Positions 28,804 to 37,626 of a stretch of 64,000 nt of DNA are shown piece after piece; within the stretch, counting starts at the first letter, position 1, and each line of letters opens with the position of its first letter. Made by a program: the position numbers and the translations under genes. Origin of the DNA: Streptacidiphilus anmyonensis (lineage in GTDB: Bacteria > Actinomycetota > Actinomycetes > Streptomycetales > Streptomycetaceae); NCBI RefSeq assembly GCF_000787855.1, contig NZ_BBPQ01000002.1:316679-380678 (forward strand). The letters run 5' to 3'. The notes beneath the pieces were generated by a model. The model worked only from the letters and a program-made list of their open reading frames with translations, was not told the origin of the DNA and did no database searches.

Positions 28804-29805
28804 TCAGTCTCCCAGCGTCGCGACCATGACGGCCTTGATGGTGTGGAGGCGGTTCTCTGCCTGGTCGAAGACGATGGAGTGCTTGGACTCGAAGAGTTCG
28901 TCCGTGCACTCGAGCTCGGACATCCCGGTGGCCGCGTGCATCTGGCGGCCGACCTCGGTGCCGAGGTCGTGGAAGGCCGGGAGGCAGTGGAGGAACTTGA
29001 CGTCCGGGTTGCCGGTGGCGCGGACGGTGTCCATGGAGACCTGGTACGGGGTGAGCAGCGCGATGCGCTCGGTCCAGACCTCCTTGGGCTCGCCCATGGA
29101 GACCCAGACGTCCGTGTAGAGGAAGTCCGCGCCCGCGACGCCGGCCGCCACGTCGTCGGTGAGGGTGATGCGCGCGCCGCTCTCCGCCGCGAGGCGGCGG
29201 GCCTCGGACTGGACGTCGTCGGTCGGCCAGAGCGCCTTCGGCGCGACGATGCGGATGTCCATGCCGAGGAGCGCGCCGGTGACGAGGAGGGAGTTGCCCA
29301 TGTTGTTGCGGGCGTCACCGAGGTAGGCGAGGGCGACCTCGCCCAGCGGCTTGGTGCTGTGCTCCTGGACGGTGAGGACGTCCGCCAGCATCTGCGTGGG
29401 GTGCCACTCGTCGGTGAGGCCGTTCCAGACCGGGACGCCCGCGTACTGCGCCAACTCCTCGACGATCTCCTGGCCGTGGCCGCGGTACTCGATGCCGTCG
29501 AACATCCGGCCCAGCACCCGGGCGCTGTCCTTGACGGACTCCTTGCTGCCGAGATGCGAGCCGGACGGGTCCAGGTAGACGGTGTGCGCGCCCTGGTCGG
29601 CCGCGGCGACCTCGAAGGCGCAGCGGGTGCGGGTGGAGCCCTTCTCGAAGACCAGGGCGATGTTCCTGCCCCGCAGGCGCGGCTGCTCCGTCCCGGCGTA
29701 CTTGGCCGCCTTGAGCTGGGCCGACAGGTCGACCAGGAAGCGGAACTCCTGGGCGGCGAAGTCCGACTCCTTGAGGAAGTGCCGGTTGCGCAGATTGAAG
29801 GCCAT
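28804..29805 (-). CDS. argF: Ornithine carbamoyltransferase
   Basis: OTC makes citrulline from ornithine and carbamoyl phosphate in arginine synthesis. The 333 residues carry the carbamoyl-phosphate motif [13 protein letters not shown] in [10 protein letters not shown], and the ornithine-side HCLP in [15 protein letters not shown] 29805 follows AGGAG. It stands apart from an arg cluster. Two adjacent 18-bp ARG-box-like sequences lie 54-89 nt upstream, consistent with ArgR repression. A catabolic role (arcB) cannot be excluded, though no arcA or arcC is nearby. Confidence 0.93.
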   Translation of the reverse strand: MAFNLRNRHFLKESDFAAQEFRFLVDLSAQLKAAKYAGTEQPRLRGRNIALVFEKGSTRTRCAFEVAAADQGAHTVYLDPSGSHLGSKESVKDSARVLGRMFDGIEYRGHGQEIVEELAQYAGVPVWNGLTDEWHPTQMLADVLTVQEHSTKPLGEVALAYLGDARNNMGNSLLVTGALLGMDIRIVAPKALWPTDDVQSEARRLAAESGARITLTDDVAAGVAGADFLYTDVWVSMGEPKEVWTERIALLTPYQVSMDTVRATGNPDVKFLHCLPAFHDLGTEVGRQMHAATGMSELECTDELFESKHSIVFDQAENRLHTIKAVMVATLGD

Positions 29806-29858
29806 GCCGGGCTCCTGGCAGACGTGGGCGGACGGAAGTGTCGGTGAGGACCGGCGTC

Positions 29859-29894
29859 CAGCATATACGTGCATACCCATGGATGGTTATGCAG
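29859..29894. promoter_or_regulatory. Two adjacent ARG-box-like ArgR sites upstream of argF
   Basis: Box 1 at 29859-29876 reads CAGCATATACGTGCATAC and box 2 at 29877-29894 reads CCATGGATGGTTATGCAG. Both carry the GCAT/ATGC half-sites of Streptomyces ARG boxes, and the paired 18-bp layout is the ArgR hexamer pattern. Box 2 covers the stop codon of the upstream GNAT gene. Confidence 0.6.
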
Positions 29895-30420
29895 TTTGGA
29901 GCGTGAGCTTCATCTCCAGCTCCATCGTCTCCGGATCGAGGTCGTAGGGCTGGCTGTGGCCGGTCCGCACGAAACCGCGGCGCTCGTAGAAGCGCAGCGC
30001 GCGGGCGTTGTGCTCGTGCACCTCCAGGTAGAGTGCCGGCGCGCCCGCCTCGTCGCGGGCCCAGGCGATGCAGGTGTCCAGCAGGGCGTCCGTCAGGCCG
30101 GTCCCCCGGCCCCGGTGGGCCGGGTCCACCCACACGCCCACCAGCCATGCCCGCTCCGGCGCCTGCCCGGGGTCCGCGGCCGGAACGTAGGCGTTCATGA
30201 CGCCGACCCACTCCCCGGTCTCCTCCAGGACGGCGGCGTAACCGGTGTTGCCGGGCTGCGTGTTGCGCGCCGCGCGGAAACGCCAGGTGTCCTCGTCGTG
30301 GGCGAGCGCCGTCTCGTGGGACTCCAGGTACGCCATGGGCGTGTCCTTGGTCATCCGCAGACGGATGTCCCGGACGCGCTCCCAGTCCTCGGGCCGGACG
30401 CGGTGGATGCGGTAGGTCAT
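29887..30420 (-). CDS. GNAT-family N-acetyltransferase
   Basis: This 177-residue protein has the GNAT fold. The acetyl-CoA-binding motif A is VGVWVDPAHRGRGTGLTDALLD (R/Q-x-x-G-x-G/A as RGRGTG). The later LYLEVHEHNARALRFYERRGFVRTG segment is the usual motif B region. The substrate is unknown. ATG 30420 begins MTYRIHRVRPEDWERVR, a typical N-terminus; the open frame upstream runs through a terminator hairpin. It lies upstream of argF on the same strand. Confidence 0.88.
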   Translation of the reverse strand: MTYRIHRVRPEDWERVRDIRLRMTKDTPMAYLESHETALAHDEDTWRFRAARNTQPGNTGYAAVLEETGEWVGVMNAYVPAADPGQAPERAWLVGVWVDPAHRGRGTGLTDALLDTCIAWARDEAGAPALYLEVHEHNARALRFYERRGFVRTGHSQPYDLDPETMELEMKLTLQTA

Positions 30421-30475
30421 GTGCTGTTCCCTGCTGCTTTCCGGTTTCCGTGACGGTTCGTTGGCAACTCCCCGG

Positions 30476-30546
30476 GGCGTGGGGCCATCCTCCCTCAGCG
30501 GTCGGTCCTGCGTGCTCCGACCGTCCGAGGAGGGCTGCCCCACGCC
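30476..30546 (-). terminator. Long imperfect hairpin between pnkp and the GNAT gene
   Basis: GGCGTGGGGC at 30476-30485 pairs with GCCCCACGCC at 30537-30546. CCTCCCT/AGGAGGG and CGGTCGG/CCGACCG continue the stem around a TCCTGCGTGCT loop. It begins 14 nt past the pnkp stop. Confidence 0.8.
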
Positions 30547-30559
30547 TCCAGGACTGCGA

Positions 30560-33214
30560 CTACAGCCGGGGGTCGACCGGTTCCGACTCCAGGGCCAGCA
30601 CCGCGAAGACGGCCTCGTGCACGCGCCACAGCGGTTCGCCCGCCGCCAGCCGGTCCAGCGCCTCGACGCCGAGCGCGTACTCGCGCAGCGCGAGCGAGCG
30701 CTTGTGGCCGAGGGCGCGGGAGCGCAGACGGGTCAGGTGCTCCGGGCGGGTGTAGTCGGGGCCGTAGATGATCCGCAGGTACTCGCGACCGCGGACCTTC
30801 ACCCCCGGCTGGACCAGGCGGCCGCCGCCGGCCTCCGAGCGGACCAGCGAGGCCATCGGCTTGACCACCATGCCCTCGCCGCCGCGCCCGGTCATCTCCT
30901 CCCACCAGGCCGCGCCGGCCGCGCAGGAGTCCGGGTCCTCGGTGTCGACGACGAGCCGCCGCGTCGGGCGCAGCAGCGGCGAGACGTCCGCGTCGACCAG
31001 GCGGTCGATCCAGGCGAGGTGCCGGTCGTGCGGACGCACGGCCAGGTTCGCGCCCTCGGCCGCCAGCAGCTGGAACGGCGCGAGACGCACCGAGTCCAGC
31101 CCCTCGACCGTCCAGCAGTAGCGCCGGTACGCCTCGGTGAACGCGGCGGCGTCCTGCGCACGCAGCTCCTGACGCTGCGCCAGCTCCGCGAGCGCGGCCA
31201 GCCCCTCAGCGTCGAGCGCGGCGCCGTCGAGCGCCGCCGCGCCACGCGCCGACGCCGACGCCAGCGCGGAGCGCGCGGCGGCCAGCGCCGCGCCGGAGGC
31301 CGCACCGACCGCCGCGTACTGGCGGCGCAGCAGGCTCTCGGCCTTCAGCGACCACGGCAGCAGCTCGGCGTCGAGCAGCAGCCAGTCGCTCTCCAGCTCC
31401 GCGAAGAGCCCGGCGGACTCCGCCGCGGCGCGCAGCCGGTCCAGCACCGCGCGGGTCAGCGCGCCGTGCTCGGCGGGGAGGCCGGGCACGGTGAGGTCGT
31501 CGAGGAAGGCCCGGCCGGTGCGGGTCCAGATCTGCCCGCCGGTCGGCACGCCGAAGCGCTTCTCCCCCGCCGAGCCCTCCGGATCGCGGCAGACCAGGAC
31601 GACCGCGCGCGAGCCCATGTGCTTCTCCTCGCACACGACCTGGCGCACCCCGTCCGCCCGGTAGGAGGCGAACGCCTCGTCCGGGTGCTCCAGGTAGCCC
31701 TCGCGCTGGGAGGTGCCCACGGGGGCCATGGTCGGCGGCAGGTAGGCGAGCAGGCGCGGGTCGATGGCGAAGCGGCTCATCACCTCCAGCGCGGCGGCCG
31801 CGTTCTCCTCGCGGACGGCGACCCGGCCGTGGTGGCGGGTCTCCACGATGCGCTTGCCCGCGACGTCCGTGAGCGCCAGCGGGCGTCCCTCGCGCGCGCC
31901 GGGCGCGTCGCTGATCAGCGGCCGCACCGGCTCGTACCAGACCTGCTCGGCGTCGACCTCGACCAGCTCCCGCTCCGGGTAGCGCAGCGCCGTCATCGTC
32001 CCGCCGAAGACGCAGCCGGTGTCCAGGCAGATCGTGTTGTTGAGGAAGCTCGCGGTCGGCGTCGGGGTGTGACCGTAGACGACCAGCGCCTGGCCTCGGT
32101 ACTCCTCCGCCCACGGGTAGCGGACGGGCAGGCCGTACTCGTCGGTCTCGCCGGTGGTGTCCCCGTAGAGGGCGTGCGAGCGCACCCGCCCGCTGGTACG
32201 GCCGTGGTACTTCTCCGGCAGACCGGCGTGGCAGACCACCAGCCGGCCGTCGTCCAGCAGGTAGTGGCTGACCAGGCCGTCGATGAACTCCCGCACCTGC
32301 GCGACGAACTCCGGCGGCTCGGCGGCCAGCTGGTCCAGCGACTCCTTGAGGCCGTGGCTGACCGTCACCTTGCGGCCCGCGAGCGCGCGGCCGAGCTTGT
32401 TCTCGTGGTTGCCCGGCACGCAGAGCGCGTGCCCGGCCGCGACCATGCCCATCACCAGGCGCAGCACGCCCGGCGTGTCCGGCCCGCGGTCGACCAGGTC
32501 GCCGACGAAGACGGCGGTGCGGCCGTCCGGGTGCGCGGCGTCGACCGCGCGGCCCTCGGCGTCGCGGGTCACCGCGTAGCCGAGCCTGCCCAGCAGGGTG
32601 ACCAGTTCGGAGCGGCAGCCGTGGATGTCGCCGACGACGTCGAACGGGCCGGTGAGGTGCCTGAGGTCGTTGTAGCGCTTCTCGTAGACCACCTCGGCCG
32701 CGTCGACCTCGGCCTCCGTGCGCAGCACGTGCACCTTGCGGAAGCCCTCCCGCTCCAGGTGGCGCAGCGAACGGCGCAGCTCGCTCTGCTGGCGCTGCAG
32801 CACGCGCGGCGGGAAGTGCGCCCGGTCCGGCTTGCGGGAGTTGCGCTCCGCGCACAGCTGCGACGGCAGGTCCAGCACGATGGCGACGGGCAGGACGTCG
32901 TACTCGCGTGCCAGCTCGACGAGCTTGCGGCGCGACTCCTGCTGCACGTTGGTCGCGTCGACGACGGTGACGCGACCGGCGGCCAGGCGCTTGCCGGCGA
33001 TGTAGTGGAGCACGTCGAAGGCGTCGCCGGTGGCCGCCTGGTCGTTGGGGTCGTCCGAGACGAGGCCGCGGCAGGCGTCGGAGGAGACGACCTGGGTCGG
33101 CAGGAAGTGCTTGGCGGCGAAGCTGGACTTGCCGGAGCCGGTGGTGCCGACGAGCACGACCAGGGAGAGGTCCGGGACGGCGAGCTCGCGTCGCGGTGCT
33201 TCGGTGTCGGTCAT
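30560..33214 (-). CDS. pnkp: Polynucleotide kinase-phosphatase-ligase (bacterial Pnkp)
   Basis: This 884-residue tri-functional RNA-repair enzyme has an N-terminal kinase with P-loop GTTGSGKSS (residues 23-31). A metallophosphoesterase follows with GDIHGC, GDLVDRGPD and GNHENK. The C-terminal ligase-type adenylyltransferase carries the motif I lysine in EEKHMGSR and a later GEGMVVKP. Kinase and phosphatase heal broken RNA ends; the ligase domain seals them when partnered by Hen1 (established for Clostridium and Anabaena proteins). ATG 33214 lies 4 nt after the hen1 stop, so the pair is one operon. The frame is open upstream inside hen1 without meaning. Confidence 0.94.
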   Translation of the reverse strand: MTDTEAPRRELAVPDLSLVVLVGTTGSGKSSFAAKHFLPTQVVSSDACRGLVSDDPNDQAATGDAFDVLHYIAGKRLAAGRVTVVDATNVQQESRRKLVELAREYDVLPVAIVLDLPSQLCAERNSRKPDRAHFPPRVLQRQQSELRRSLRHLEREGFRKVHVLRTEAEVDAAEVVYEKRYNDLRHLTGPFDVVGDIHGCRSELVTLLGRLGYAVTRDAEGRAVDAAHPDGRTAVFVGDLVDRGPDTPGVLRLVMGMVAAGHALCVPGNHENKLGRALAGRKVTVSHGLKESLDQLAAEPPEFVAQVREFIDGLVSHYLLDDGRLVVCHAGLPEKYHGRTSGRVRSHALYGDTTGETDEYGLPVRYPWAEEYRGQALVVYGHTPTPTASFLNNTICLDTGCVFGGTMTALRYPERELVEVDAEQVWYEPVRPLISDAPGAREGRPLALTDVAGKRIVETRHHGRVAVREENAAAALEVMSRFAIDPRLLAYLPPTMAPVGTSQREGYLEHPDEAFASYRADGVRQVVCEEKHMGSRAVVLVCRDPEGSAGEKRFGVPTGGQIWTRTGRAFLDDLTVPGLPAEHGALTRAVLDRLRAAAESAGLFAELESDWLLLDAELLPWSLKAESLLRRQYAAVGAASGAALAAARSALASASARGAAALDGAALDAEGLAALAELAQRQELRAQDAAAFTEAYRRYCWTVEGLDSVRLAPFQLLAAEGANLAVRPHDRHLAWIDRLVDADVSPLLRPTRRLVVDTEDPDSCAAGAAWWEEMTGRGGEGMVVKPMASLVRSEAGGGRLVQPGVKVRGREYLRIIYGPDYTRPEHLTRLRSRALGHKRSLALREYALGVEALDRLAAGEPLWRVHEAVFAVLALESEPVDPRL

Positions 33215-33218
33215 CGGG

Positions 33219-34775
33219 TCACGCTCCCTTCGGGGTGGTGGTCTCGTCAGTGCGGGTGAAGGCGGCGAGCTGGGTGGGCGGGCCGACCTCCGGGTCCTCG
33301 TCGCCGACGGGACCGTAGGCGACGGCGTAGCCGTAGGTCTCGGCGGTCCGCTCCGCCCAGGCACGGAACTGCGCCCGGTCCCACTCGAAGCGGTGGTCGG
33401 CGTGGCGCACGTGACCGGCGGGCAGCGACTCCCACCGCACGTTGTACTCCGCGTTGGGCGTGGTGACCACGACCGTGCCCGGGCGGGCCGCGCCGAAGAC
33501 GGCGTACTCCAGCGCCGGCAGGCGCTCCTCGTCGACGTGCTCGATCACCTCGGAGAGGACGGCCGCGTCGTAGCCGGTCAGGCGCGCGTCGGTGTAGGTC
33601 AGCGCGCCCTGGACCAGCTTCACGCGGGCGGCCTGCCGCTCGTTCATCCGGTCCAGGCGGAGGCGGCGCGCGGCGATCATGAGGGCGCGGGCGGAGACCT
33701 CGACGCCGACGATCTCGGTGAAGGTGCGGTCCTTCAGCAGTTCGGCGACGAGGGCGGCCTCGCCGCAGCCCAGGTCGAGCACGCGCTTGGCGCCCGCCGC
33801 GCGGAGCTGGTCGACGATCGCGGCGCGACGGAGGACCGCCAGCGGGGTCGCCTTCGGCTCACCCGGCTCCCCCTGCTCGCCCGGCACCCCTGTCGTGCCC
33901 GGCTCACCTGGCTCGCCCGTCTCCTCCGGTTCCCCCGGCTCCCCGTCGGAGACGGCTGTCTCCTCCGGGACGGCGTTGTCGAGCTCCTCCGGCTCGCGGT
34001 CGTCCGCCTCGGCCAGCCGGGCCAGCTCCAGACGCTCGTTCGCGGCACGCGCCAGCGACCAGCGGCGGGAGAAGTAGCGGCGCACGATCAGCTGGCGCTC
34101 GGGGTGCGCGGCCAGCCAGCCCTCGCCGCGGGCGAGCAGCTTGTCGACCTCGTCCGGAGCGACCCAGTAGTGCTTCGCGTCGTCGAGGACGGGCAGCAGC
34201 ACATAGAGCTGGCTGAGCGCCTCGGCCAGCCGCAGTGTGCCGGTCAGGCGCAGCCCGACGTAGCGGGAGTCGCCCCACTCCGGGAAGGTCGCGTCCAGCG
34301 GCAGCGGCTCGGCCTCGACCAGCCAGCCGAGCGGCTCGAACAGACGGCGCACCAGCTCCGCTCCGCCCTTGGCGGGGACGGCGGGCAGCTCGACCGTCAG
34401 CGGCTGTGCCTCGACGGCCAGCTCGGGTCGCGCCTTGCAGTCGCCCTTCATGGCGCTCTTGAAGACGGCGCTCATGGCCACCGCGAGCAGCGAGGAGGCC
34501 GCGTAGGGGCGGTCGTTGACGTACTGGGCCAGGGCGAAGTCGGGCGAGCCCCCGCGCCCCTTCGCGCCGCGACCCCGGCGGACCAGGGCGATCGGGTCGA
34601 CCTCCAGCAGCAGCGCGGCCGTGCAGCGGTCGGCGCTCGCCTCCGGGTAGAAGACGTGCGCGCGACCGTGGGCCGTGCTGAAGGACTGGGCCTTGTCCGG
34701 GTGTTTGTGCAGCAGGAAGCCCAGATCGGTGGCGGGCCGCTGGTCGGTACCGGTGGTGCTGATCGTCAGGAACAC
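33219..34775 (-). CDS. hen1: 3'-terminal RNA ribose 2'-O-methyltransferase Hen1
   Basis: This 518-residue protein has an N-terminal Hen1-N domain (about 1-250, starting FLTISTTGTDQRPATDLGFLLHKHP), known to activate the Pnkp ligase. A C-terminal methyltransferase follows, with SAM motif VLDLGCGEAALVAELL and the metal-binding residues in LSEVIEHVDEERL and HVRHADHRFEW. It methylates the 2'-OH at the 3' end before sealing, protecting the repaired junction from re-cleavage. Between the domains lies a linker rich in GEP/GEQ triplets. Start GTG 34775 lacks a Shine-Dalgarno; CATACT 7 nt upstream suggests a leaderless mRNA. Confidence 0.93.
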   Translation of the reverse strand: MFLTISTTGTDQRPATDLGFLLHKHPDKAQSFSTAHGRAHVFYPEASADRCTAALLLEVDPIALVRRGRGAKGRGGSPDFALAQYVNDRPYAASSLLAVAMSAVFKSAMKGDCKARPELAVEAQPLTVELPAVPAKGGAELVRRLFEPLGWLVEAEPLPLDATFPEWGDSRYVGLRLTGTLRLAEALSQLYVLLPVLDDAKHYWVAPDEVDKLLARGEGWLAAHPERQLIVRRYFSRRWSLARAANERLELARLAEADDREPEELDNAVPEETAVSDGEPGEPEETGEPGEPGTTGVPGEQGEPGEPKATPLAVLRRAAIVDQLRAAGAKRVLDLGCGEAALVAELLKDRTFTEIVGVEVSARALMIAARRLRLDRMNERQAARVKLVQGALTYTDARLTGYDAAVLSEVIEHVDEERLPALEYAVFGAARPGTVVVTTPNAEYNVRWESLPAGHVRHADHRFEWDRAQFRAWAERTAETYGYAVAYGPVGDEDPEVGPPTQLAAFTRTDETTTPKGA

Positions 34776-34922
34776 AGGGACGAGTATGACCAGGTGTTCG
34801 ACTTTCGCCCACGGAGTTTTCTCCTCGCGGTAGGCCTGCCACCTGGCGGTTCGTGGCGGGGAGGGCATCAGCCGGCCCGCGTACGTCTTCTGCTCGGGCG
34901 TCCGGATACGTATCGTGCCGCC

Positions 34923-35390
34923 ATGACGCACGTCTCCCCCTGGCTGCGGCTGGAACAGGTCACGGCCGCGAACGTCGACGCGGCCTGTGCGCTGCTGGTC
35001 CGCCCGGAGCAGAACGGCTTCGTCGCCCCGGTGGTGAAGTCGCTGGCCGAGGCGTACGTCCATGGGACCCACGCCTGGCCGCGACTGATCTTCGACCGGG
35101 ATCAACTGGTGGGCTTCGTCATGGGCAGTTTCGATCCGAGCAGCCCCGTCGAGGCGTTCCGCTGCGGGATCTGGCGGCTGAACATCGCCGCCGAGTACCA
35201 GCGGCGGGGTTACGGGCGCTTCGCGGTCGCCGCCATCTGCTCCGAGGCCCGCAGTCGCGGGGAGCGCCGGGTCAGCGTGCTGTGGCTGCCGGGCCGAGAC
35301 GGCCCGGAGTACTTCTATCTGAACCTGGGCTTCCGCCCGACCGGAGAGATGATCTACGGGCAGGTCGCCGCCGAACTCCTGCTGGCCTGA
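34923..35390 (+). CDS. GNAT-family N-acetyltransferase
   Basis: This 155-residue protein has GNAT motif A in WRLNIAAEYQRRGYGRFAVAAI and the terminal segment EYFYLNLGFRPTGE of motif B. It resembles the diamine (spermidine/spermine) acetyltransferase subgroup, a weak assignment. ATG 34923 is divergent from hen1. A short palindrome GATACGTATC (34905-34914) lies 8 nt upstream of the start. It could belong to the repair locus only by position; no functional link is shown. Confidence 0.82.
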   Translation: MTHVSPWLRLEQVTAANVDAACALLVRPEQNGFVAPVVKSLAEAYVHGTHAWPRLIFDRDQLVGFVMGSFDPSSPVEAFRCGIWRLNIAAEYQRRGYGRFAVAAICSEARSRGERRVSVLWLPGRDGPEYFYLNLGFRPTGEMIYGQVAAELLLA

Positions 35391-35497
35391 GGGTTCCGTC
35401 CCACGCCTCGTTCGTGTGGGTGGCGGGTGGTTCGTGTCGGTGGCGGGTCGTGTGTGGCCACCCACGGCCCGCCACCTGGTGGTTCAGCGGAGCGGGC

Positions 35498-36463
35498 TCA
35501 GCCCGACATCGCGCAGCCGCCGGCCGCGTTGCTCCACGTCGGCTGCATGGCGAAGTCGCCGGTGGGCAGGGAGACCGTGCCCAGGTTCTGCCAGGCGCAC
35601 AGGTCGCCGTCCTCCTCGCCGTCGGAGGCGACCCAGCCGCTGGAGGGCTGCGGGTCCGTCAGCGACTCGGCGTACTCGTGACCGCCGACGATGCTGAAGC
35701 CGTCCAGCTGGTTCGCCACCGAGTTCGCGCCGCAGCTCGAACCGGCGTCGAGGACGTACGGCATGTTGGTGTAGGAGACCGTGCCGTCGTAGTCGTGCCA
35801 GGCGCAGAAACCGCTGTTCGGGAAGCCGTCGGGCGAGGTGCCGCTCGGGCTCATCACGACGATCTGCACGTCCGGGCCGGAGACGCCGAAGTGGGACGCG
35901 GCGGCGTCCGCCTCGGCGGCGATGTCGGCCTGCTGGGCGTTGGCCGGGGCGGGCGCGGAGTCGTCCACCCAGGTGCCGCCGAGCACCGGGCCGCCGAACG
36001 ACGGGCCCTGGCCGCTGCTGTCGGTGTACTGCGAGGTGACGGTGGACCAGCTGTCCGACGACGTGCCGAGACCGCTGAAGAGGTTGGTCTGGTACTGCTC
36101 CACGCCGTTGCCGTCGCTGTCCCACTGGTTGCCCCAGAAGACCAGGTAGACGCTCACCTGGTGCTGGACCGGACCGCCGTTGTAGATCAGCGTGCTGTCG
36201 GCGGGAGCCCGGCCCACCTGCCGCCGCACGGCGTCGCCGCGCGCGCCGACCATGGGGATCACGCCGTGGCGGCCGTGGATCTCCACCCGGTAGAGGTGGC
36301 CGTGGGAGCGGACCAGCTGGACGTCGCCCGTCCGCGTGATCGCCTGCGGGGCGGTGGTCTTCGCGGCCGCGACCCCGGAGGGGGCGCCGGCGAAGAGGGC
36401 TGCTAAGGCGAGGCCACACGCGGTGGCCAGGGACGCGGTGACACCGCGTCGTATCCGGAACAT
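35498..36463 (-). CDS. Secreted hypothetical protein with a HEYAES...TDP motif
   Basis: This 321-residue exported protein has a signal peptide (FRIRRGVTASLATACGLALAALFAGAPSGVAAA). The mature part is rich in Gly/Ser/Thr/Asp, with YLVFWGNQWDSDGNG, a Cys in GFCAWHDYDGT and GSSCGANS, and GGHEYAESLTDP. An HExxE(x)xxTDP pattern occurs in zincin-like and exordium-like secreted proteins, so a metal-dependent peptidase is possible but unproven. ATG 36463 has AGGAGG 7 nt upstream; the ATG at 36469 is too close. A hairpin CACCCCG-TTT-CGGGGTG (36513-36529) lies in the leader. Confidence 0.78.
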   Translation of the reverse strand: MFRIRRGVTASLATACGLALAALFAGAPSGVAAAKTTAPQAITRTGDVQLVRSHGHLYRVEIHGRHGVIPMVGARGDAVRRQVGRAPADSTLIYNGGPVQHQVSVYLVFWGNQWDSDGNGVEQYQTNLFSGLGTSSDSWSTVTSQYTDSSGQGPSFGGPVLGGTWVDDSAPAPANAQQADIAAEADAAASHFGVSGPDVQIVVMSPSGTSPDGFPNSGFCAWHDYDGTVSYTNMPYVLDAGSSCGANSVANQLDGFSIVGGHEYAESLTDPQPSSGWVASDGEEDGDLCAWQNLGTVSLPTGDFAMQPTWSNAAGGCAMSG

Positions 36464-36512
36464 CCTCATACCTCCTGGTTGGGGAAGGGAGTTCTGACGA
36501 GTCCACATCACA

Positions 36513-36529
36513 CACCCCGTTTCGGGGTG
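36513..36529. promoter_or_regulatory. Small hairpin or operator upstream of the secreted protein gene
   Basis: CACCCCG, TTT, CGGGGTG form a perfect 7-bp stem 50 nt before the start. It could be a leader hairpin, a regulator site, or the terminator of the incoming GlxA-type gene, whose stop is 87 nt away on the same strand. Confidence 0.45.
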
Positions 36530-36616
36530 ACAACAAGGGAAATGAGGGTGAGAGCTGAGCAAGAGCTGTGAATTCTCTGTGAGCAGCGTCGGCGGCCCGG
36601 CGGGCCCCGGCGGCGC

Positions 36617-37537
36617 TCAGCCGCGCGAGCGCAGCCGGCGCAGCATCCTGGCGTCGTCGAAGCCGACGTCACGCGCCGCCGCCTCGACCGTGGCACCGTG
36701 GCTGATCAGATGCTCCGCCCGCTCGAGCCGCAGCGCCTGCTGGTAGCGCAGCGGCGTCAGCCCGCCGGTCGCCCGGGTGAAGGCGCGGGTCAGCGTGCGC
36801 TCGCTGACCCCGCCCGCCGCAGCCAGCCGGGCGAGCGGCAGCGCCTCGGCGAACCGGGTGTCGATCAGGTCCTGCACCCGGTGGACGCTGTCGTCGAGAT
36901 GCGAGCGGTACCGCAGCATCGCGCTCGCCTGCGGCTCGTGGCCGTTGCGCCGGGCGTAGACCACCATGTCCCGCGCCACCTGCGCGGCCGCCGCAGGTCC
37001 GTGCCGTCCGGCGACCAGGTGCAACGCGAGGTCGATCCCCGACGCGATGCCCGCCGAGGTCACCACCCGGTCGTCGGTGGTGAACAGCACGTCCCTCACC
37101 ACGTGCGCCCGCGGGTGACGGCGCGCCAGCTCGTCCTGGAGGTCGTGGTGGGTGGTGCAGCGCCGCCCGTCCAGCAGTCCGGCGGCGCCGAGCGCCTGCG
37201 CCCCCGCGCAGACGCTGGCGACGGTGCCGCCCACGGCGTGGTGCGCCCGCAGCGCCTCCAGCGAGGCCGGTCCGAGCGGCAGCGGCAGGTCGGGGTCCGG
37301 GCCGTCCGGCACATGCCAGCCCGGCACCACCAGCAGGTCGTCCACCCCGAGCTCCGGCCAGACCGTCCCGGCCTGGAGCGGGAGGCCCTGCGCACTGGGC
37401 ACCGACTCCCGCTCCGCGACGTAGTGGAGTTCGTAGGGATACCCGAAGGCGGCCGCGGTCCCGAAGACCTGGGCGGGACCGGCCAGGTCCAGCAGATGGA
37501 CCCCGGGCACCAGGAGGAAGGCGATGCGGCACGTCAC
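36617..37537 (-). CDS. GlxA-type regulator (DJ-1/PfpI domain plus AraC HTH)
   Basis: This 306-residue protein starts with an amidotransferase-like domain (RIAFLLVPGVHLLDLAGPAQVFGTA...). The nucleophile-elbow region is VASVCAGAQALGAAGLLDGRRCTTH. An AraC-type double HTH lies at the C-terminus (LARLAAAGGVSERTLTRAFTRATGGLTPLRYQQALRLERAEHLI). Such regulators sense small metabolites and activate adjacent catabolic genes. The GTG at 37537 gives VTCRIAFLLV; a GTG at 37543 is equally possible. It lies 89 nt downstream of the isochorismatase-family gene on the same strand. Confidence 0.87.
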   Translation of the reverse strand: MTCRIAFLLVPGVHLLDLAGPAQVFGTAAAFGYPYELHYVAERESVPSAQGLPLQAGTVWPELGVDDLLVVPGWHVPDGPDPDLPLPLGPASLEALRAHHAVGGTVASVCAGAQALGAAGLLDGRRCTTHHDLQDELARRHPRAHVVRDVLFTTDDRVVTSAGIASGIDLALHLVAGRHGPAAAAQVARDMVVYARRNGHEPQASAMLRYRSHLDDSVHRVQDLIDTRFAEALPLARLAAAGGVSERTLTRAFTRATGGLTPLRYQQALRLERAEHLISHGATVEAAARDVGFDDARMLRRLRSRG

Positions 37538-37626
37538 CCGCACATCATCGCCCAGGCCCCATGACCGGCCCCGTCGCCCAGCCCCATCGCCGACTCCCCC
37601 GTGGCCGGCTCCCCCCATGGCCGGCC

